Origin: Chryseobacterium indologenes
Lineage (GTDB): Bacteria > Bacteroidota > Bacteroidia > Flavobacteriales > Weeksellaceae
Length of the DNA stretch: 64,000 bases
Assembly: GCA_001013295.1 (NCBI GenBank)
Contig: LAZY01000032.1
Location: 1 to 64,000, forward strand
Direction of reading: 5' to 3'
Shown here: positions 46,693-55,551 of the stretch, one piece after another
How the letters are laid out: each line of letters starts with the position of its first letter
Numbering within the stretch: position 1 is the stretch's first letter
The notes under the pieces: model-generated
Told to the model about the DNA's origin: nothing
The model's database searches: none
The model's input: the letters and a program-made list of their open reading frames with translations, nothing else
Program-made: the position numbers and the translations under genes

Positions 46693-48138
46693 ATGAAAAG
46701 ATCAGTTTTAGCCACTTTATTTTTGAGCTTATCTCTTCTGGGATATAGTCAGACAGCAGAACAGGCAAAGAATATTGATAACTATATCAAGCAGGCGATT
46801 CAGGTCAATCAAATTCCTGGTATGGCCGTTGGAATTGTGAAAAATAATAAAATAACATTCCAGAAATATTACGGAACAGAAACGTTGGAGAATAATAAAA
46901 AAGTGGATGCCAATTCCATGTTCAGAGTATATTCTACCACGAAACTGATGACGAATGTTAGCCTTTTTCAACTCATCGAGCAGGGGAAAATAGCGCTGGA
47001 TGATAAAATTTCAAAATATCTGGACAATTTACCTGAAGCGTGGCAAAACGTTCAGATTAAAAATATTTTAAGCCATTCCTCAGGCATTCCGGATTGGATT
47101 CGCTTCAGTGATATTTCCGTAGATGATACCAATGCAGCAGTCATTGCCAGACTGTCAAAAGAAAAAATGGATTTTGAAACAGGGAGCGATTATCGGTATA
47201 ATCAGACCAATTATCTGTTGATTGCCATGATCATTGAAAAAATAACAGGTGAAAAATTTGAGGACTATATTGTGAAAAATCAGTTTTCAGATGCCCAAAA
47301 TCAGGTGGTATTTTCATCCAATTCCATTGAAGATATTCCGAACAGAATTGTAAAATATATTTACAATAAGGATACGGACAAATATGATAAATCTACTTTT
47401 GTAGAAGGGAGAAGAGCTCACCCGGCCAATGGCCTGGCCATTACATTACCTGCCTTTTTACAATGGGGCATCCATTTGAGTAAAAATGATTTTCTAAAGC
47501 CGGAAACCACAAAAATGATGTGGAAGCCTTTTGATTTTAAGAACAAAGATATTCTTTTCGGAAATGGTTGGGATATTACTGAAGTGAACGGAACAAAGTT
47601 CTATGGTTTTTCCGGTGGAAATGTAAGCGCGTACAGAATATATCCGGATCAGGATATGGCGATTATTTTTATGTCGAATGGGTATAAAAATTTTCCAATT
47701 CATTATCTGTTGGTCAATCATATAGCAGGACTAATGGATAAACGTTTGCTGAATCCTTATATGGCAGCGGAAGAATATACAAGGTCAGAACCCTTTGCCC
47801 ATCCGGGACTTCAAAAGAAAACCTACGGTTACAGAACCGATAAAGATCATATCATTTTCTCTTATCCATATCCTGAAAACTCGGGTGCAAAATGGATTCG
47901 CAATGTTTCAGTGACCGGTTCATTTAATGACTGGAACCCCGAAGATCAGGCTTACAGGCTGAGTCTGAAAAAAAACAAAACCTTTGAGCTGGCAGTACCT
48001 AAATCAAAATTTGAAAAAGGAAAGACCTATACCTTTAAGTTCGTAATGAATAAAGGCGGATGGCTTTCCGTACCTTATCATGCAATGAATGTGGACGGAA
48101 CAAAGGATAATAATTTAACCTTTAAAATTGATCATTAG
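46693..48138 (+). CDS. Serine hydrolase (beta-lactamase fold) with CBM48-like tail
   Basis: A 481-residue secreted protein (signal peptide ends about GYSQ). The N-terminal 370 residues form a class C beta-lactamase/esterase-type domain: the SxxK site is Ser81-Thr-Thr-Lys84 in RVYSTTKLM, a Tyr/Asn motif lies in YRYNQTNY, and a GFSGG stretch replaces the third motif. From about residue 400 an immunoglobulin-like domain follows with VTGSFNDWNPE and FVMNKGGW, matching the glycogen-binding (CBM48/AMPK-type) or E-set fold. The fusion suggests action on, or binding to, a polysaccharide. The substrate is unknown. Own terminator. Confidence 0.8.
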   Translation: MKRSVLATLFLSLSLLGYSQTAEQAKNIDNYIKQAIQVNQIPGMAVGIVKNNKITFQKYYGTETLENNKKVDANSMFRVYSTTKLMTNVSLFQLIEQGKIALDDKISKYLDNLPEAWQNVQIKNILSHSSGIPDWIRFSDISVDDTNAAVIARLSKEKMDFETGSDYRYNQTNYLLIAMIIEKITGEKFEDYIVKNQFSDAQNQVVFSSNSIEDIPNRIVKYIYNKDTDKYDKSTFVEGRRAHPANGLAITLPAFLQWGIHLSKNDFLKPETTKMMWKPFDFKNKDILFGNGWDITEVNGTKFYGFSGGNVSAYRIYPDQDMAIIFMSNGYKNFPIHYLLVNHIAGLMDKRLLNPYMAAEEYTRSEPFAHPGLQKKTYGYRTDKDHIIFSYPYPENSGAKWIRNVSVTGSFNDWNPEDQAYRLSLKKNKTFELAVPKSKFEKGKTYTFKFVMNKGGWLSVPYHAMNVDGTKDNNLTFKIDH

Positions 48139-48174
48139 ATTTTAATATCATAAGAAATAAACCCGCCGGAAAAT

Positions 48175-48218
48175 ATAAAATGCTCTCAAAAGTGGTCTAA
48201 CTTTTGGGAGCATTTTAT
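48175..48218 (+). terminator. Long stem after the serine hydrolase gene
   Basis: A 19-base stem with one wobble pair, loop GGTCTA. The T tract is short, so termination is likely but not certain. Confidence 0.6.
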
Positions 48219-48353
48219 TTGTTGCTCTTTTTATCTTAACTTTGAACATAAATTTTACAGTTTTTCATCAGGTTGATCACTTTTTTTGACCTTTCTGTGA
48301 TTTTTTATTTATAGAAAGATGAAAATCAGTAATTTAAAACTTATTCATTGAGT

Positions 48354-48800
48354 ATGATACGTATTACAAAAATTTTTACATTCGAAACCGCTCACGTACT
48401 TTATAATTATGACGGGAAATGTAAAAATATGCATGGACATTCCTATAAGCTGTTTGTAACAGTGAAAGGAAAACCGATTAATGATATTGAAAATCCTAAA
48501 AATGGAATGGTGGTTGATTTCGGAGATATTAAAAGTATCGTAAAATCTGAAATCGTAGACGTCTGGGATCATGCGGTTCTCGTAAATGCGCTGTCTCCAC
48601 ACAAAGAATTGGGGGATGACCTTGAGCAGAAAGGACACAAAGTAATCTACTGCAGCTTCCAGCCGACCTGTGAAAATATGCTGTATGCAATTGCTGCCAA
48701 AATAAAATCAAGACTTCCTGAAGGTATTTCTCTGGCTTATCTTAAACTTCATGAGACGGAAAACTCTTACGGAGAATGGTTTGCAGAAGATAATCAATAA
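48354..48800 (+). CDS. queD: 6-carboxytetrahydropterin synthase (QueD/PTPS family)
   Basis: A 148-residue cytosolic zinc enzyme making 6-carboxy-tetrahydropterin in the queuosine pathway, or a pterin homologue. The zinc site with Cys is CKNMHGHSYK, and the remaining conserved pieces PTCENM and LKLHETENSYGEW match the family. I chose the ATG at 48354 over a TTG two codons before. It ends 23 bases before lpxH and may share its transcript. Confidence 0.9.
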   Translation: MIRITKIFTFETAHVLYNYDGKCKNMHGHSYKLFVTVKGKPINDIENPKNGMVVDFGDIKSIVKSEIVDVWDHAVLVNALSPHKELGDDLEQKGHKVIYCSFQPTCENMLYAIAAKIKSRLPEGISLAYLKLHETENSYGEWFAEDNQ

Positions 48801-48823
48801 TTTTATCCAACAAAACTCAGACG

Positions 48824-49594
48824 GTGTTAAAAACAACAATCAATTTAGAACCCGGGAAGAAAGTATATTTCGCTTCAGATCAGCATTTTGGTGCTCCTAC
48901 TCCTAAAGAGAGCCGGGTACGTGAAGAGAAGTTTATACGTTGGATGGATGAGATCAAGGAAGATGCCCAGGTTTTGTTTTTAATGGGCGATCTTTTCGAT
49001 TTCTGGCATGAATGGAAACATGTTGTTCCCAAAGGCTATGTACGTGTTCTGGGGAAAATTGCGGAACTGAAAGACAGAGGAATTCATATTTACTTCTTTG
49101 TAGGAAACCACGATTTGTGGATGAAAGATTATCTGGAAGACGAAATCGGGTGTACCGTTTTTTATCAGAAACAATACTTCGAAATGGGAGGTAAGCAGTT
49201 TTTACTGGCCCACGGAGATGGATTGGGACCTGGAGATAAAGGATATAAGAGGATGAAAAAACTCTTCACAAACCCTGTGGCACAATGGTTTTTCAAATGG
49301 CTTCATCCTGATATTGCCATGAAAATAGCATTGTATCTTTCCCAGAAGAATAAAATGATCTCAGGAGAAGAAGATAAAGCATTTTTAGGAGAAGATAAAG
49401 AGTTTCTGATCATCTATTCCAAAGAGAAACTCAAGACAGAGAAGATCGACTACTTCATCTATGGGCACAGACATCTTCCTATGGTGCTGGATCTGGAACA
49501 GAAGGCAAAATATGTCAATTTGGGTGACTGGATTTCTTACTTCACCTACGGCGTTTTTGAAAAGGATTTTGAACTGAAAACGTTTGAAAAATAA
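48824..49594 (+). CDS. lpxH: UDP-2,3-diacylglucosamine diphosphatase LpxH
   Basis: A 256-residue metallophosphoesterase of lipid A synthesis, cleaving UDP-2,3-diacylglucosamine at the membrane. Metal motifs are ASDQHFGAP (D-x-H), MGDLFDFW (GD), VGNHDLW (GNHD), LAHGDG and YGHRHLPM (GHxH). The start is a GTG (48824-48826), since no ATG lies near and the protein start fits the family. A hydrophobic cap helix (about residues 165-180) fits membrane contact. Confidence 0.93.
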   Translation: MLKTTINLEPGKKVYFASDQHFGAPTPKESRVREEKFIRWMDEIKEDAQVLFLMGDLFDFWHEWKHVVPKGYVRVLGKIAELKDRGIHIYFFVGNHDLWMKDYLEDEIGCTVFYQKQYFEMGGKQFLLAHGDGLGPGDKGYKRMKKLFTNPVAQWFFKWLHPDIAMKIALYLSQKNKMISGEEDKAFLGEDKEFLIIYSKEKLKTEKIDYFIYGHRHLPMVLDLEQKAKYVNLGDWISYFTYGVFEKDFELKTFEK

Positions 49595-49784
49595 ACAAAA
49601 AAATTACCCCTGAGAGAGGTAATCTTTCGAATAGACTGAGATCTATTCTTGTTTTTAATCCATATTCCACTTTAGAACTTGCAAGAAGTTTACCAAAGTA
49701 GGGTCTCTATATTAAAAAATTATTAAATAAAATTATTTTATCCTTATAATTGCTTTATAATGAGCAGGTAAGGGATCGTAAAAA

Positions 49785-50777
49785 ATGGAACTTAAAAATA
49801 TATTCAACATACAGACAGAAGAAGATTTCCTGAAAGCATCTTTGAAAACATTTCGTTATCAGTATGAAAATGTTGAGGTATACAGGAAGTTTGTTGATTT
49901 TTTGAAGGTCAATCCTGATGAAGTGAATCATTTGGACAAAATACCTTTTCTCCCGATAGAAATGTTTAAAAATCATCAGATTCTTGACCGCAATGTGACG
50001 GCAGATCTGTTTTTTCAGAGTTCCGGAACTACGCAGATGAACCTTTCAAAACATTATATTGCCGATCCGGAATTGTATGAGGAAAGTATTTATAAAAGTT
50101 TTGAGCAATACATCGGGAAGCCTGAGGAATTTATTTTCCTGGGACTGCTGCCAAGTTATCTTGAAAGGCAAAACTCCTCACTGATTCATATGGTAGACTA
50201 TCTGATGAAGAAATCTGCCAGACCGGAGAACGGATATTTCCTTTACAACCATTCCGATCTTTTTGACCTTTTGAATACATTAGAATATAAAAAAGTGATT
50301 CTCTTCGGAGTTTCATTTGCACTGCTTGACTTTTTAGATTACTGCCATTCCGAACAAAACGGGAAATCTCTGAATTTTCTTGAAAACTTAATCGTTATCG
50401 AAACCGGAGGGATGAAAGGCCGTAAAGAGGAAATGACGAAAGACGAATTACTGAAGATTTTACAGGAAGGCTTTAAGACCGATAAGATCTATTCGGAATA
50501 TTCGATGACAGAACTGTTGTCACAGGCCTATTCTCTTGGAAATAATGAATATGAATGCCCGAACTGGATGAGAATTATGATCCGGAATGCAGAAGATCCT
50601 CTGGCTTATGAAAAAGAGGGGAGAACCGGAGCTATTAATATCATTGACCTTGCCAACACCCATTCTTGTTCCTTTATTGCCACTCAGGATCTGGGAAAAA
50701 TAATCGGAGATAAATTTCAGGTATTGGGAAGAATCGATCATTCCGACATCCGCGGCTGCAGTTTGCTGGTCAGCTAA
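49785..50777 (+). CDS. LuxE/PaaK-like acyl-protein synthetase
   Basis: A 330-residue protein of the adenylate-forming LuxE family. The core motif FFQSSGTTQMN (about residues 80-90) is the phosphate-binding loop; ETGGMKGR and EYSMTELLSQAY carry the second conserved blocks. LuxE-like enzymes activate acyl groups. In Flavobacteria they occur in aryl-polyene, flexirubin and surface polysaccharide clusters, but here no such cluster surrounds it. Carrier domain is absent. Confidence 0.8.
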   Translation: MELKNIFNIQTEEDFLKASLKTFRYQYENVEVYRKFVDFLKVNPDEVNHLDKIPFLPIEMFKNHQILDRNVTADLFFQSSGTTQMNLSKHYIADPELYEESIYKSFEQYIGKPEEFIFLGLLPSYLERQNSSLIHMVDYLMKKSARPENGYFLYNHSDLFDLLNTLEYKKVILFGVSFALLDFLDYCHSEQNGKSLNFLENLIVIETGGMKGRKEEMTKDELLKILQEGFKTDKIYSEYSMTELLSQAYSLGNNEYECPNWMRIMIRNAEDPLAYEKEGRTGAINIIDLANTHSCSFIATQDLGKIIGDKFQVLGRIDHSDIRGCSLLVS

Positions 50778-50870
50778 AAGTTATTGTTCGGAAGACCATG
50801 ACATAAGATTCAGAGCCCATGTCTCTCATCTCTTCGTCTATTATCTTTTCATCTATAACCCATTCAGATC

Positions 50871-51416
50871 ATGATTAAAATAGAAGAACTTGTTCACGCT
50901 TATATTCACACCCATTGCGATTTTGAAAAAGAACTCGTTCTGACCAATTATTTTCAGGCAGACTGGGAGGCGGATATTCTGATCATAGATGCAGAAGGAT
51001 TCAGTCATGAGATTGAGATCAAATTTTCGAAAAGTGATTTTAAGAATGATTTTAAGAAATCGTACCTCAATAAAGATACCGGGGAAAAATACCTGAAGCA
51101 TGATAAAATTTCCTGCGGTGATTATATCTGCAATGCCTTTAGTTTTTTGCTTCCGATGGGAATGGTGGAGGCTTCACTTATTCCTGAGCATTGCGGAATC
51201 ATAGAATTCTATCATAATGTAGACACCTGGGAAACCGAATTCTACCTGATCCGTCCACCGAAAAAACTCCATGAAGATTCCTATTGGAAACTGAATGATA
51301 AAGATCTTTTTATCCGGAAAATGGCACTTAATCTGCTGCAGCGTAAAATGGAGATCAAAGGAAAACACGAAGAACTTATTTTCAGAAATCCTTTCGAGAT
51401 CAAAAAAACAAAATAG
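50871..51416 (+). CDS. PD-(D/E)XK nuclease-like hypothetical protein
   Basis: A 181-residue protein. The motif EADILIIDAEGFSHEIEIKFSK (about residues 33-54) has the layout of PD-(D/E)XK nucleases, Asp then Glu-x-Lys, similar to MmcB-like proteins. A helical C terminus ends in KHEELIFRNPF. No helicase, methylase or toxin partner is adjacent, so its role, perhaps DNA repair or structure-specific cleavage, is open. No signal peptide. Confidence 0.6.
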   Translation: MIKIEELVHAYIHTHCDFEKELVLTNYFQADWEADILIIDAEGFSHEIEIKFSKSDFKNDFKKSYLNKDTGEKYLKHDKISCGDYICNAFSFLLPMGMVEASLIPEHCGIIEFYHNVDTWETEFYLIRPPKKLHEDSYWKLNDKDLFIRKMALNLLQRKMEIKGKHEELIFRNPFEIKKTK

Positions 51417-51445
51417 AGGCAATTCCAAAAAAAATAAGATTATTC

Positions 51446-51552
51446 TTTTTGCCACAAACACATTTAATTTTATCCATAAAGAATATTATTCGTGCATTCG
51501 TGGCAAAAAAACATCTAAAGCTTTATATTAAGATTGCCACGAATGCACAAAT
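51446..51552. repeat. REP-like element, compound copy
   Basis: Halves at 51488-51506 (ATTCGTGCATTCGTGGCAA) and 51534-51552 (TTGCCACGAATGCACAAAT) are nearly exact reverse complements and can form a 19-base stem. A third degraded half occurs at 51446-51465. The 41164-41242 element is a relative. It lies in the 300-base gap between a plus-strand gene and the convergent aquaporin gene. Confidence 0.6.
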
Positions 51553-51674
51553 TTTTAAGAATTTTTTATTTGTAATGTTATTGTGGCTGGAAGCAGATGG
51601 GTTTTAATTTCTCAGCATATTTTTTTGTATACCATTATAATCGTCGAGGTGAGAAAACCAATACCAAACCAAAC

Positions 51675-51700
51675 AAAAAATCCCGCCAGTCGGCAGGATT
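51675..51700 (-). terminator. Terminator of the aquaporin gene
   Basis: On the minus strand AATCCTGCC pairs with GGCGGGATT (one wobble) around GACT, followed by a U run. Confidence 0.75.
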
Positions 51701-51725
51701 ATATGGTATTGATGATTTTTTAAAA

Positions 51726-52445
51726 TTAATCTACGATTTCATCAGCATCTCTCTGAAGTAAGAATTTGTAGATCAGTCCACCCACAATTCCTCCCAAGAT
51801 AGGTGCTACCCAAAACAGCCACAGCTGTGACATTGCATTTCCTCCTACGAAAACAGCTTGAGAAAGAGATCTTGCAGGGTTCACAGAAGTATTGGTAATA
51901 GGAATAGAAATCAGGTGAATCAGGGTAAGGGCAAGACCAATAGCAATCCCGGCAAATTTACCGTTCGCCCATCTGTCTGTAGCTCCCATAATCACAATAA
52001 GGAAAAACGCTGTTAATAAAAACTCAGCCAGGAATGCTGCTCCCATACTGAAAGCCTTTCCGTTATATACTGCTTCACCATAAAAGTTAGTGGCAAAAGC
52101 CCCCGGTGCTGAAAAATCTACAGCTCCCGCACCATTAAGGATGGTATACAGAGATGCTGCTGCTACAATAGCTCCCAAACACTGGGCTACAATATAAGGG
52201 ATAAGATCTTTTGCAGAAAACCTTCCGCCTGCCAGAAGCCCGAAAGAAACTGCCGGATTGAAATGTCCGCCGGAAATATGACCTACAGCATAAGCCATCG
52301 TAAGAACGGTAAGACCAAAAGCGAAAGCAACCCCTAAAAGTCCGATCCCAATATCAGGAACACCGGCTGCAAAAACAGCGCTGCCGCAACCTCCGAAAAC
52401 AAGCCAAAATGTGCCAAAAAATTCAGCAAAAAGTTTTTTTATCAT
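51726..52445 (-). CDS. aqpZ: Aquaporin AqpZ-like water channel
   Basis: A 239-residue major intrinsic protein with six helices and both NPA boxes ([11 protein letters not shown] and SVNPARSL), and narrow-pore residues of the water-selective branch near [14 protein letters not shown]. It lets water cross the inner membrane. I chose the ATG at 52445 over a nine-residue longer start because [13 protein letters not shown] is the usual beginning. Monocistronic. Confidence 0.93.
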   Translation of the reverse strand: MIKKLFAEFFGTFWLVFGGCGSAVFAAGVPDIGIGLLGVAFAFGLTVLTMAYAVGHISGGHFNPAVSFGLLAGGRFSAKDLIPYIVAQCLGAIVAAASLYTILNGAGAVDFSAPGAFATNFYGEAVYNGKAFSMGAAFLAEFLLTAFFLIVIMGATDRWANGKFAGIAIGLALTLIHLISIPITNTSVNPARSLSQAVFVGGNAMSQLWLFWVAPILGGIVGGLIYKFLLQRDADEIVD

Positions 52446-52469
52446 GTTGTTTATTTTAAAAATGTATCT

Positions 52470-52477
52470 CAAATGTA
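52470..52477 (-). promoter_or_regulatory. Candidate -7 element of aqpZ
   Basis: TACATTTG on the minus strand matches TAnnTTTG, leaving an approximately 20-base leader. Confidence 0.45.
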
Positions 52478-52660
52478 GAGTTTATATCTTAAAATAAAAA
52501 GTTAAATCTGAAAAAATATTTCAAAAATGAGGGAACAAAAAGTTATAAATTCAACAATTTGGTTTAATGTTTGTTTGGGTTGTAATCAGATAGTATGATG
52601 AGCCATTTTAAAAATAATATAATTGGTTTATTATTCATTTTGAATTTAAAAGGATGGTTA

Positions 52661-53281
52661 ATGAGAAAGTTTCTTTGTGTGGTCTTCGTACCTTTTATTT
52701 ATAGTTTACATTATTCGCAGGCGGCAAAGAAAACTTTCCCCTGTTATGATCTTACGACTGTTCTAAAAGTGGAGCCTACTGCGCTTTACAAATCCCATCT
52801 TGATGCCTCGAAAAGTTTCGGAATACAGCTGCTGAAAGATTCTAAATCTGTACAGAAATACATCAACAACGGAAAATTTCACAAAATAAAAAAGTCCGGA
52901 AAAGGGTATCAGGTACAGCGGCTTGACTACAGCAGGGCGTATATGGTTTCCAAGGCTAAGACAACTCTGGAGAAAATAGGTTCTAAATTCAGCAAAGATA
53001 CCAAGGGCGGAACATTTACCGTTTCATCCATTACCAGAACCCTTGAGGACCAATGCAGGCTGAGAAGAGTAAATTCTAATGCTTCATTGGGAATAAGTTC
53101 ACACAATTACGGTAATTCTTTTGATATTTCTTATATAAGATTCAACAATGTTCTTAAGTACAATCCGAAAATGGAAATTGCTTTGGAGAAAGTTTTAAAG
53201 CATTATGCTGATGCTGGTAGAATTTATTACATTAAAGAGAAGCAGCAGAGCTGTTATCATATTACAGTGAAAAATTATTAA
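52661..53281 (+). CDS. DUF5715 family secreted protein (peptidase M15-like)
   Basis: A 206-residue protein from the ATG at 52661, which gives the signal peptide MRKFLCVVFVPFIYSLHYSQ; an in-frame ATG 22 codons earlier is also possible but would add a second hydrophobic run. The blocks SITRTLEDQ, GISSHNYGNSFDISYI and CYHITV follow the zinc site pattern of M15/YcbK-like peptidases, S-x-H-x(6)-D with a later His. It probably trims cell-wall peptides. Function is inferred from the motif. Confidence 0.7.
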   Translation: MRKFLCVVFVPFIYSLHYSQAAKKTFPCYDLTTVLKVEPTALYKSHLDASKSFGIQLLKDSKSVQKYINNGKFHKIKKSGKGYQVQRLDYSRAYMVSKAKTTLEKIGSKFSKDTKGGTFTVSSITRTLEDQCRLRRVNSNASLGISSHNYGNSFDISYIRFNNVLKYNPKMEIALEKVLKHYADAGRIYYIKEKQQSCYHITVKNY

Positions 53282-53346
53282 TTAAAAATCATACTTGCAC
53301 AGCATGTTTAGTTTACATAATTTTATGCAGCTAAAAACCATGCTAT

Positions 53347-54126
53347 ATGACAACAGTAGACCTTCAGATTTCAACGCTTTCTTATGAGGAATGTAAATTC
53401 GCAATGGACCAATGGACAAATTGCAGATCTTCCTTCTATGAAATAAAAAAAAGAATTCCTACCAATTACGTTTTTAATCTTTCCAAAGAAAATCTTGACT
53501 GGATGAGAAATATCGGTAGTAAATCACCGGAATTCTGTGCCGGAGTAGGATTATACAAAGAGCAGCTTATTCTGATTCTGTATCCGATGGATGCTTCAGG
53601 GAAGAGAATAGAGGAAAGAGAATATCCAATAAGTTTCCTTTCCGGGCTTACAAGAGATGTAATGCTTCAGGAAATCCAGGAATATACCATCGTTAAAAAT
53701 GCAGTTCTTTCTAAAGATCTTGCACCTGTAGGAAGAGATGCAGACATGGCATTCCCTATATCTGATAAACCGGTTCTGGAGCAGGATAAAGCTTTGGAAG
53801 CTATCGAAAAATGGAGGCTTGAAGGAATGGATTGGTTCTACAGAGAATGTGGAATTGAAAAAGGATCAGGAATCTTTAGAAAATTCTATGTTCCTACTGC
53901 TGACCTTTGCCTTTCCGATGAAGGATTAACGGATATTGTATGTTCTTTTGGACTTAAGTACAACGATATTTATGGAAAAATGCTTGTTACGTTGATCTTT
54001 ATCTCTTTCCGTGAAAATCTTCAGAATGCAGGCCGTGCACAAACGATTTCAAATACCTATGACTGGGCAAAACCATGCCCACCAATCTGTCGTCTTCCGG
54101 ATGATGGAGTAGGTTGTGAATTTTAA
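53347..54126 (+). CDS. Hypothetical protein in a two-component operon
   Basis: A 259-residue cytosolic protein of unknown family, with no signal peptide or membrane helix. It is rich in hydrophobic and aromatic residues, ends with a Cys/Pro-rich tail (AKPCPPICRLPDDGVGCEF), and has no motif I can name. It lies 16 bases upstream of the membrane gene at 54143 and, through it, of a kinase and a regulator, so it is probably the first gene of a four-gene operon. Confidence 0.55.
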   Translation: MTTVDLQISTLSYEECKFAMDQWTNCRSSFYEIKKRIPTNYVFNLSKENLDWMRNIGSKSPEFCAGVGLYKEQLILILYPMDASGKRIEEREYPISFLSGLTRDVMLQEIQEYTIVKNAVLSKDLAPVGRDADMAFPISDKPVLEQDKALEAIEKWRLEGMDWFYRECGIEKGSGIFRKFYVPTADLCLSDEGLTDIVCSFGLKYNDIYGKMLVTLIFISFRENLQNAGRAQTISNTYDWAKPCPPICRLPDDGVGCEF

Positions 54127-54142
54127 ATTATTAAAGTAAGGA

Positions 54143-54766
54143 ATGGCTGAACTTTATAAAGCAATTTTATTCCTGAACTATGGGCTGCTTCTATCAGTTA
54201 TAGTGCTGGGAGCAGCTAAATACCGCATATTAGATCGTAAAGAAAAGCAATATTTTTATTGTATTGCTTTTCTTTTTTTTATTGAGTTGATCAATTTTGT
54301 ATTGCCTTATATTTTCAGACTCAATGATACTTCATTCCTTTATCCCGTCTATATTGCCGGGGAGTTTTTTCTGCTGACCGGTTTATTTATCAGGAAACTG
54401 GATTGGCCTGCCTATATCCGGGGATTCGTAGCAGCAGCTGCAGCCGGATTTATGGTTTCTAAATATGGCTTTGACTGGCCGTCTAATGCAGATATAGCAA
54501 AAGTAGTTTCCAATATCATCATCATTTGCCTTTCCGGATATGTACTGATTCGTGAGATTAAGAATGCTTCCGTTCAGGGTCACTTCCTTTTGGTAGATGC
54601 CTGTATTTTTTTCTATTATTCCGTTTCGGTGTTTATTTTTATCATTCAGCATCAGATTGCCAATCTTTCGGAAAACGATTATTACACACTTTTCAGTGCC
54701 AATAATATTCTTTCAAGCATTTTATACTGTTCATTTTTATATACCTTTATCAGATTAAAGAAGTAA
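54143..54766 (+). CDS. Membrane protein of unknown function
   Basis: A 207-residue protein made almost wholly of six to seven hydrophobic segments with short loops. I do not recognise the family, though the size and layout are like the seven-helix input modules found beside kinases. It lies 17 bases upstream of the kinase gene, so it may be its sensory partner. It is a candidate receptor subunit. Confidence 0.6.
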   Translation: MAELYKAILFLNYGLLLSVIVLGAAKYRILDRKEKQYFYCIAFLFFIELINFVLPYIFRLNDTSFLYPVYIAGEFFLLTGLFIRKLDWPAYIRGFVAAAAAGFMVSKYGFDWPSNADIAKVVSNIIIICLSGYVLIREIKNASVQGHFLLVDACIFFYYSVSVFIFIIQHQIANLSENDYYTLFSANNILSSILYCSFLYTFIRLKK

Positions 54767-54783
54767 CTTTAAATATCAACCTG

Positions 54784-55551
54784 TTGATTCTTATAATTGT
54801 TACCATAGCAATTATAGTATCTTTTATTCTGCTTGCATACAAAGCCTTTATCACCAGAATCATTAAAGAAAAGAATGTACAGCACGAAGCAGAAGTCCTG
54901 CACCAGAAAAAACTGGTCCTGGAAAATATTAAAGCTCAGGAGGAAGAGCGGAAGAAGATAGCTGTCATGATTCATGATGATATAGGAAACCGACTCAATA
55001 TTTTATCTCTATGGCTGAATAATCTTGATACCCAGGGAGATGAACTGATCAAAAAAAATATTTACAGCCAGATGTCTTCCCTGATTGATGCTGCCAGAAG
55101 TATTTCTCATTCATTATATCCCGTAAATCTGGAATCGGTAGGACTGGTTCTGTATGTAGAGGAACTGATTACCAACCTCTCCCACAAAATCAATATTTCC
55201 CTGCAGGTGATGCCAGGATATGAAAAAAAAGATCTTTTTGTGGAAGTACAGCTGTACAGGATCATTCAGGAATTTACAACCAATGTGATCAAGCATTCCA
55301 CTGCAACAGACCTTTGGATCTACATCAAGGATTATCCTGAAAACATGGCGGTCGTTATTTCGGATAACGGACAGGGATTTGATTATGAACAGGTAAAAAA
55401 AGGAATGGGAATCAAGAATATTGAATCCCGGATCAAGTCAATGAATGCTACCCATAAATGGAAAAAAACTTTTTTACATAAAGGAAGTCGTCTAATTATT
55501 AAAATTCCAAAACATCATGAGTTCCCAAATCAAAATAGCCCTGATCGATGA
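54784..55551 (+). CDS. Sensor histidine kinase, NarX/HisKA_3 type
   Basis: A 255-residue kinase with one N-terminal membrane helix (about residues 1-20), a coiled coil (28-60), a HisKA_3 helix with His64 in MIHDDIGNRLN, and a HATPase_c domain with the N-box EFTTNVIKHS and G-boxes DNGQGFDYE and KGMGIKNIESR. No ATG lies near the upstream boundary; the start is a TTG (54784-54786) 17 bases after the previous stop. Its sensing part is small, so the membrane protein upstream may provide it. The stop overlaps the regulator start by 35 bases. Confidence 0.85.
   Translation: MILIIVTIAIIVSFILLAYKAFITRIIKEKNVQHEAEVLHQKKLVLENIKAQEEERKKIAVMIHDDIGNRLNILSLWLNNLDTQGDELIKKNIYSQMSSLIDAARSISHSLYPVNLESVGLVLYVEELITNLSHKINISLQVMPGYEKKDLFVEVQLYRIIQEFTTNVIKHSTATDLWIYIKDYPENMAVVISDNGQGFDYEQVKKGMGIKNIESRIKSMNATHKWKKTFLHKGSRLIIKIPKHHEFPNQNSPDR

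Noticed and set aside
49600..49630. Short ATTACC/GGTAAT hairpin after lpxH
   Set aside because: It has no useful T tract and weak pairing, so I did not call it a terminator.
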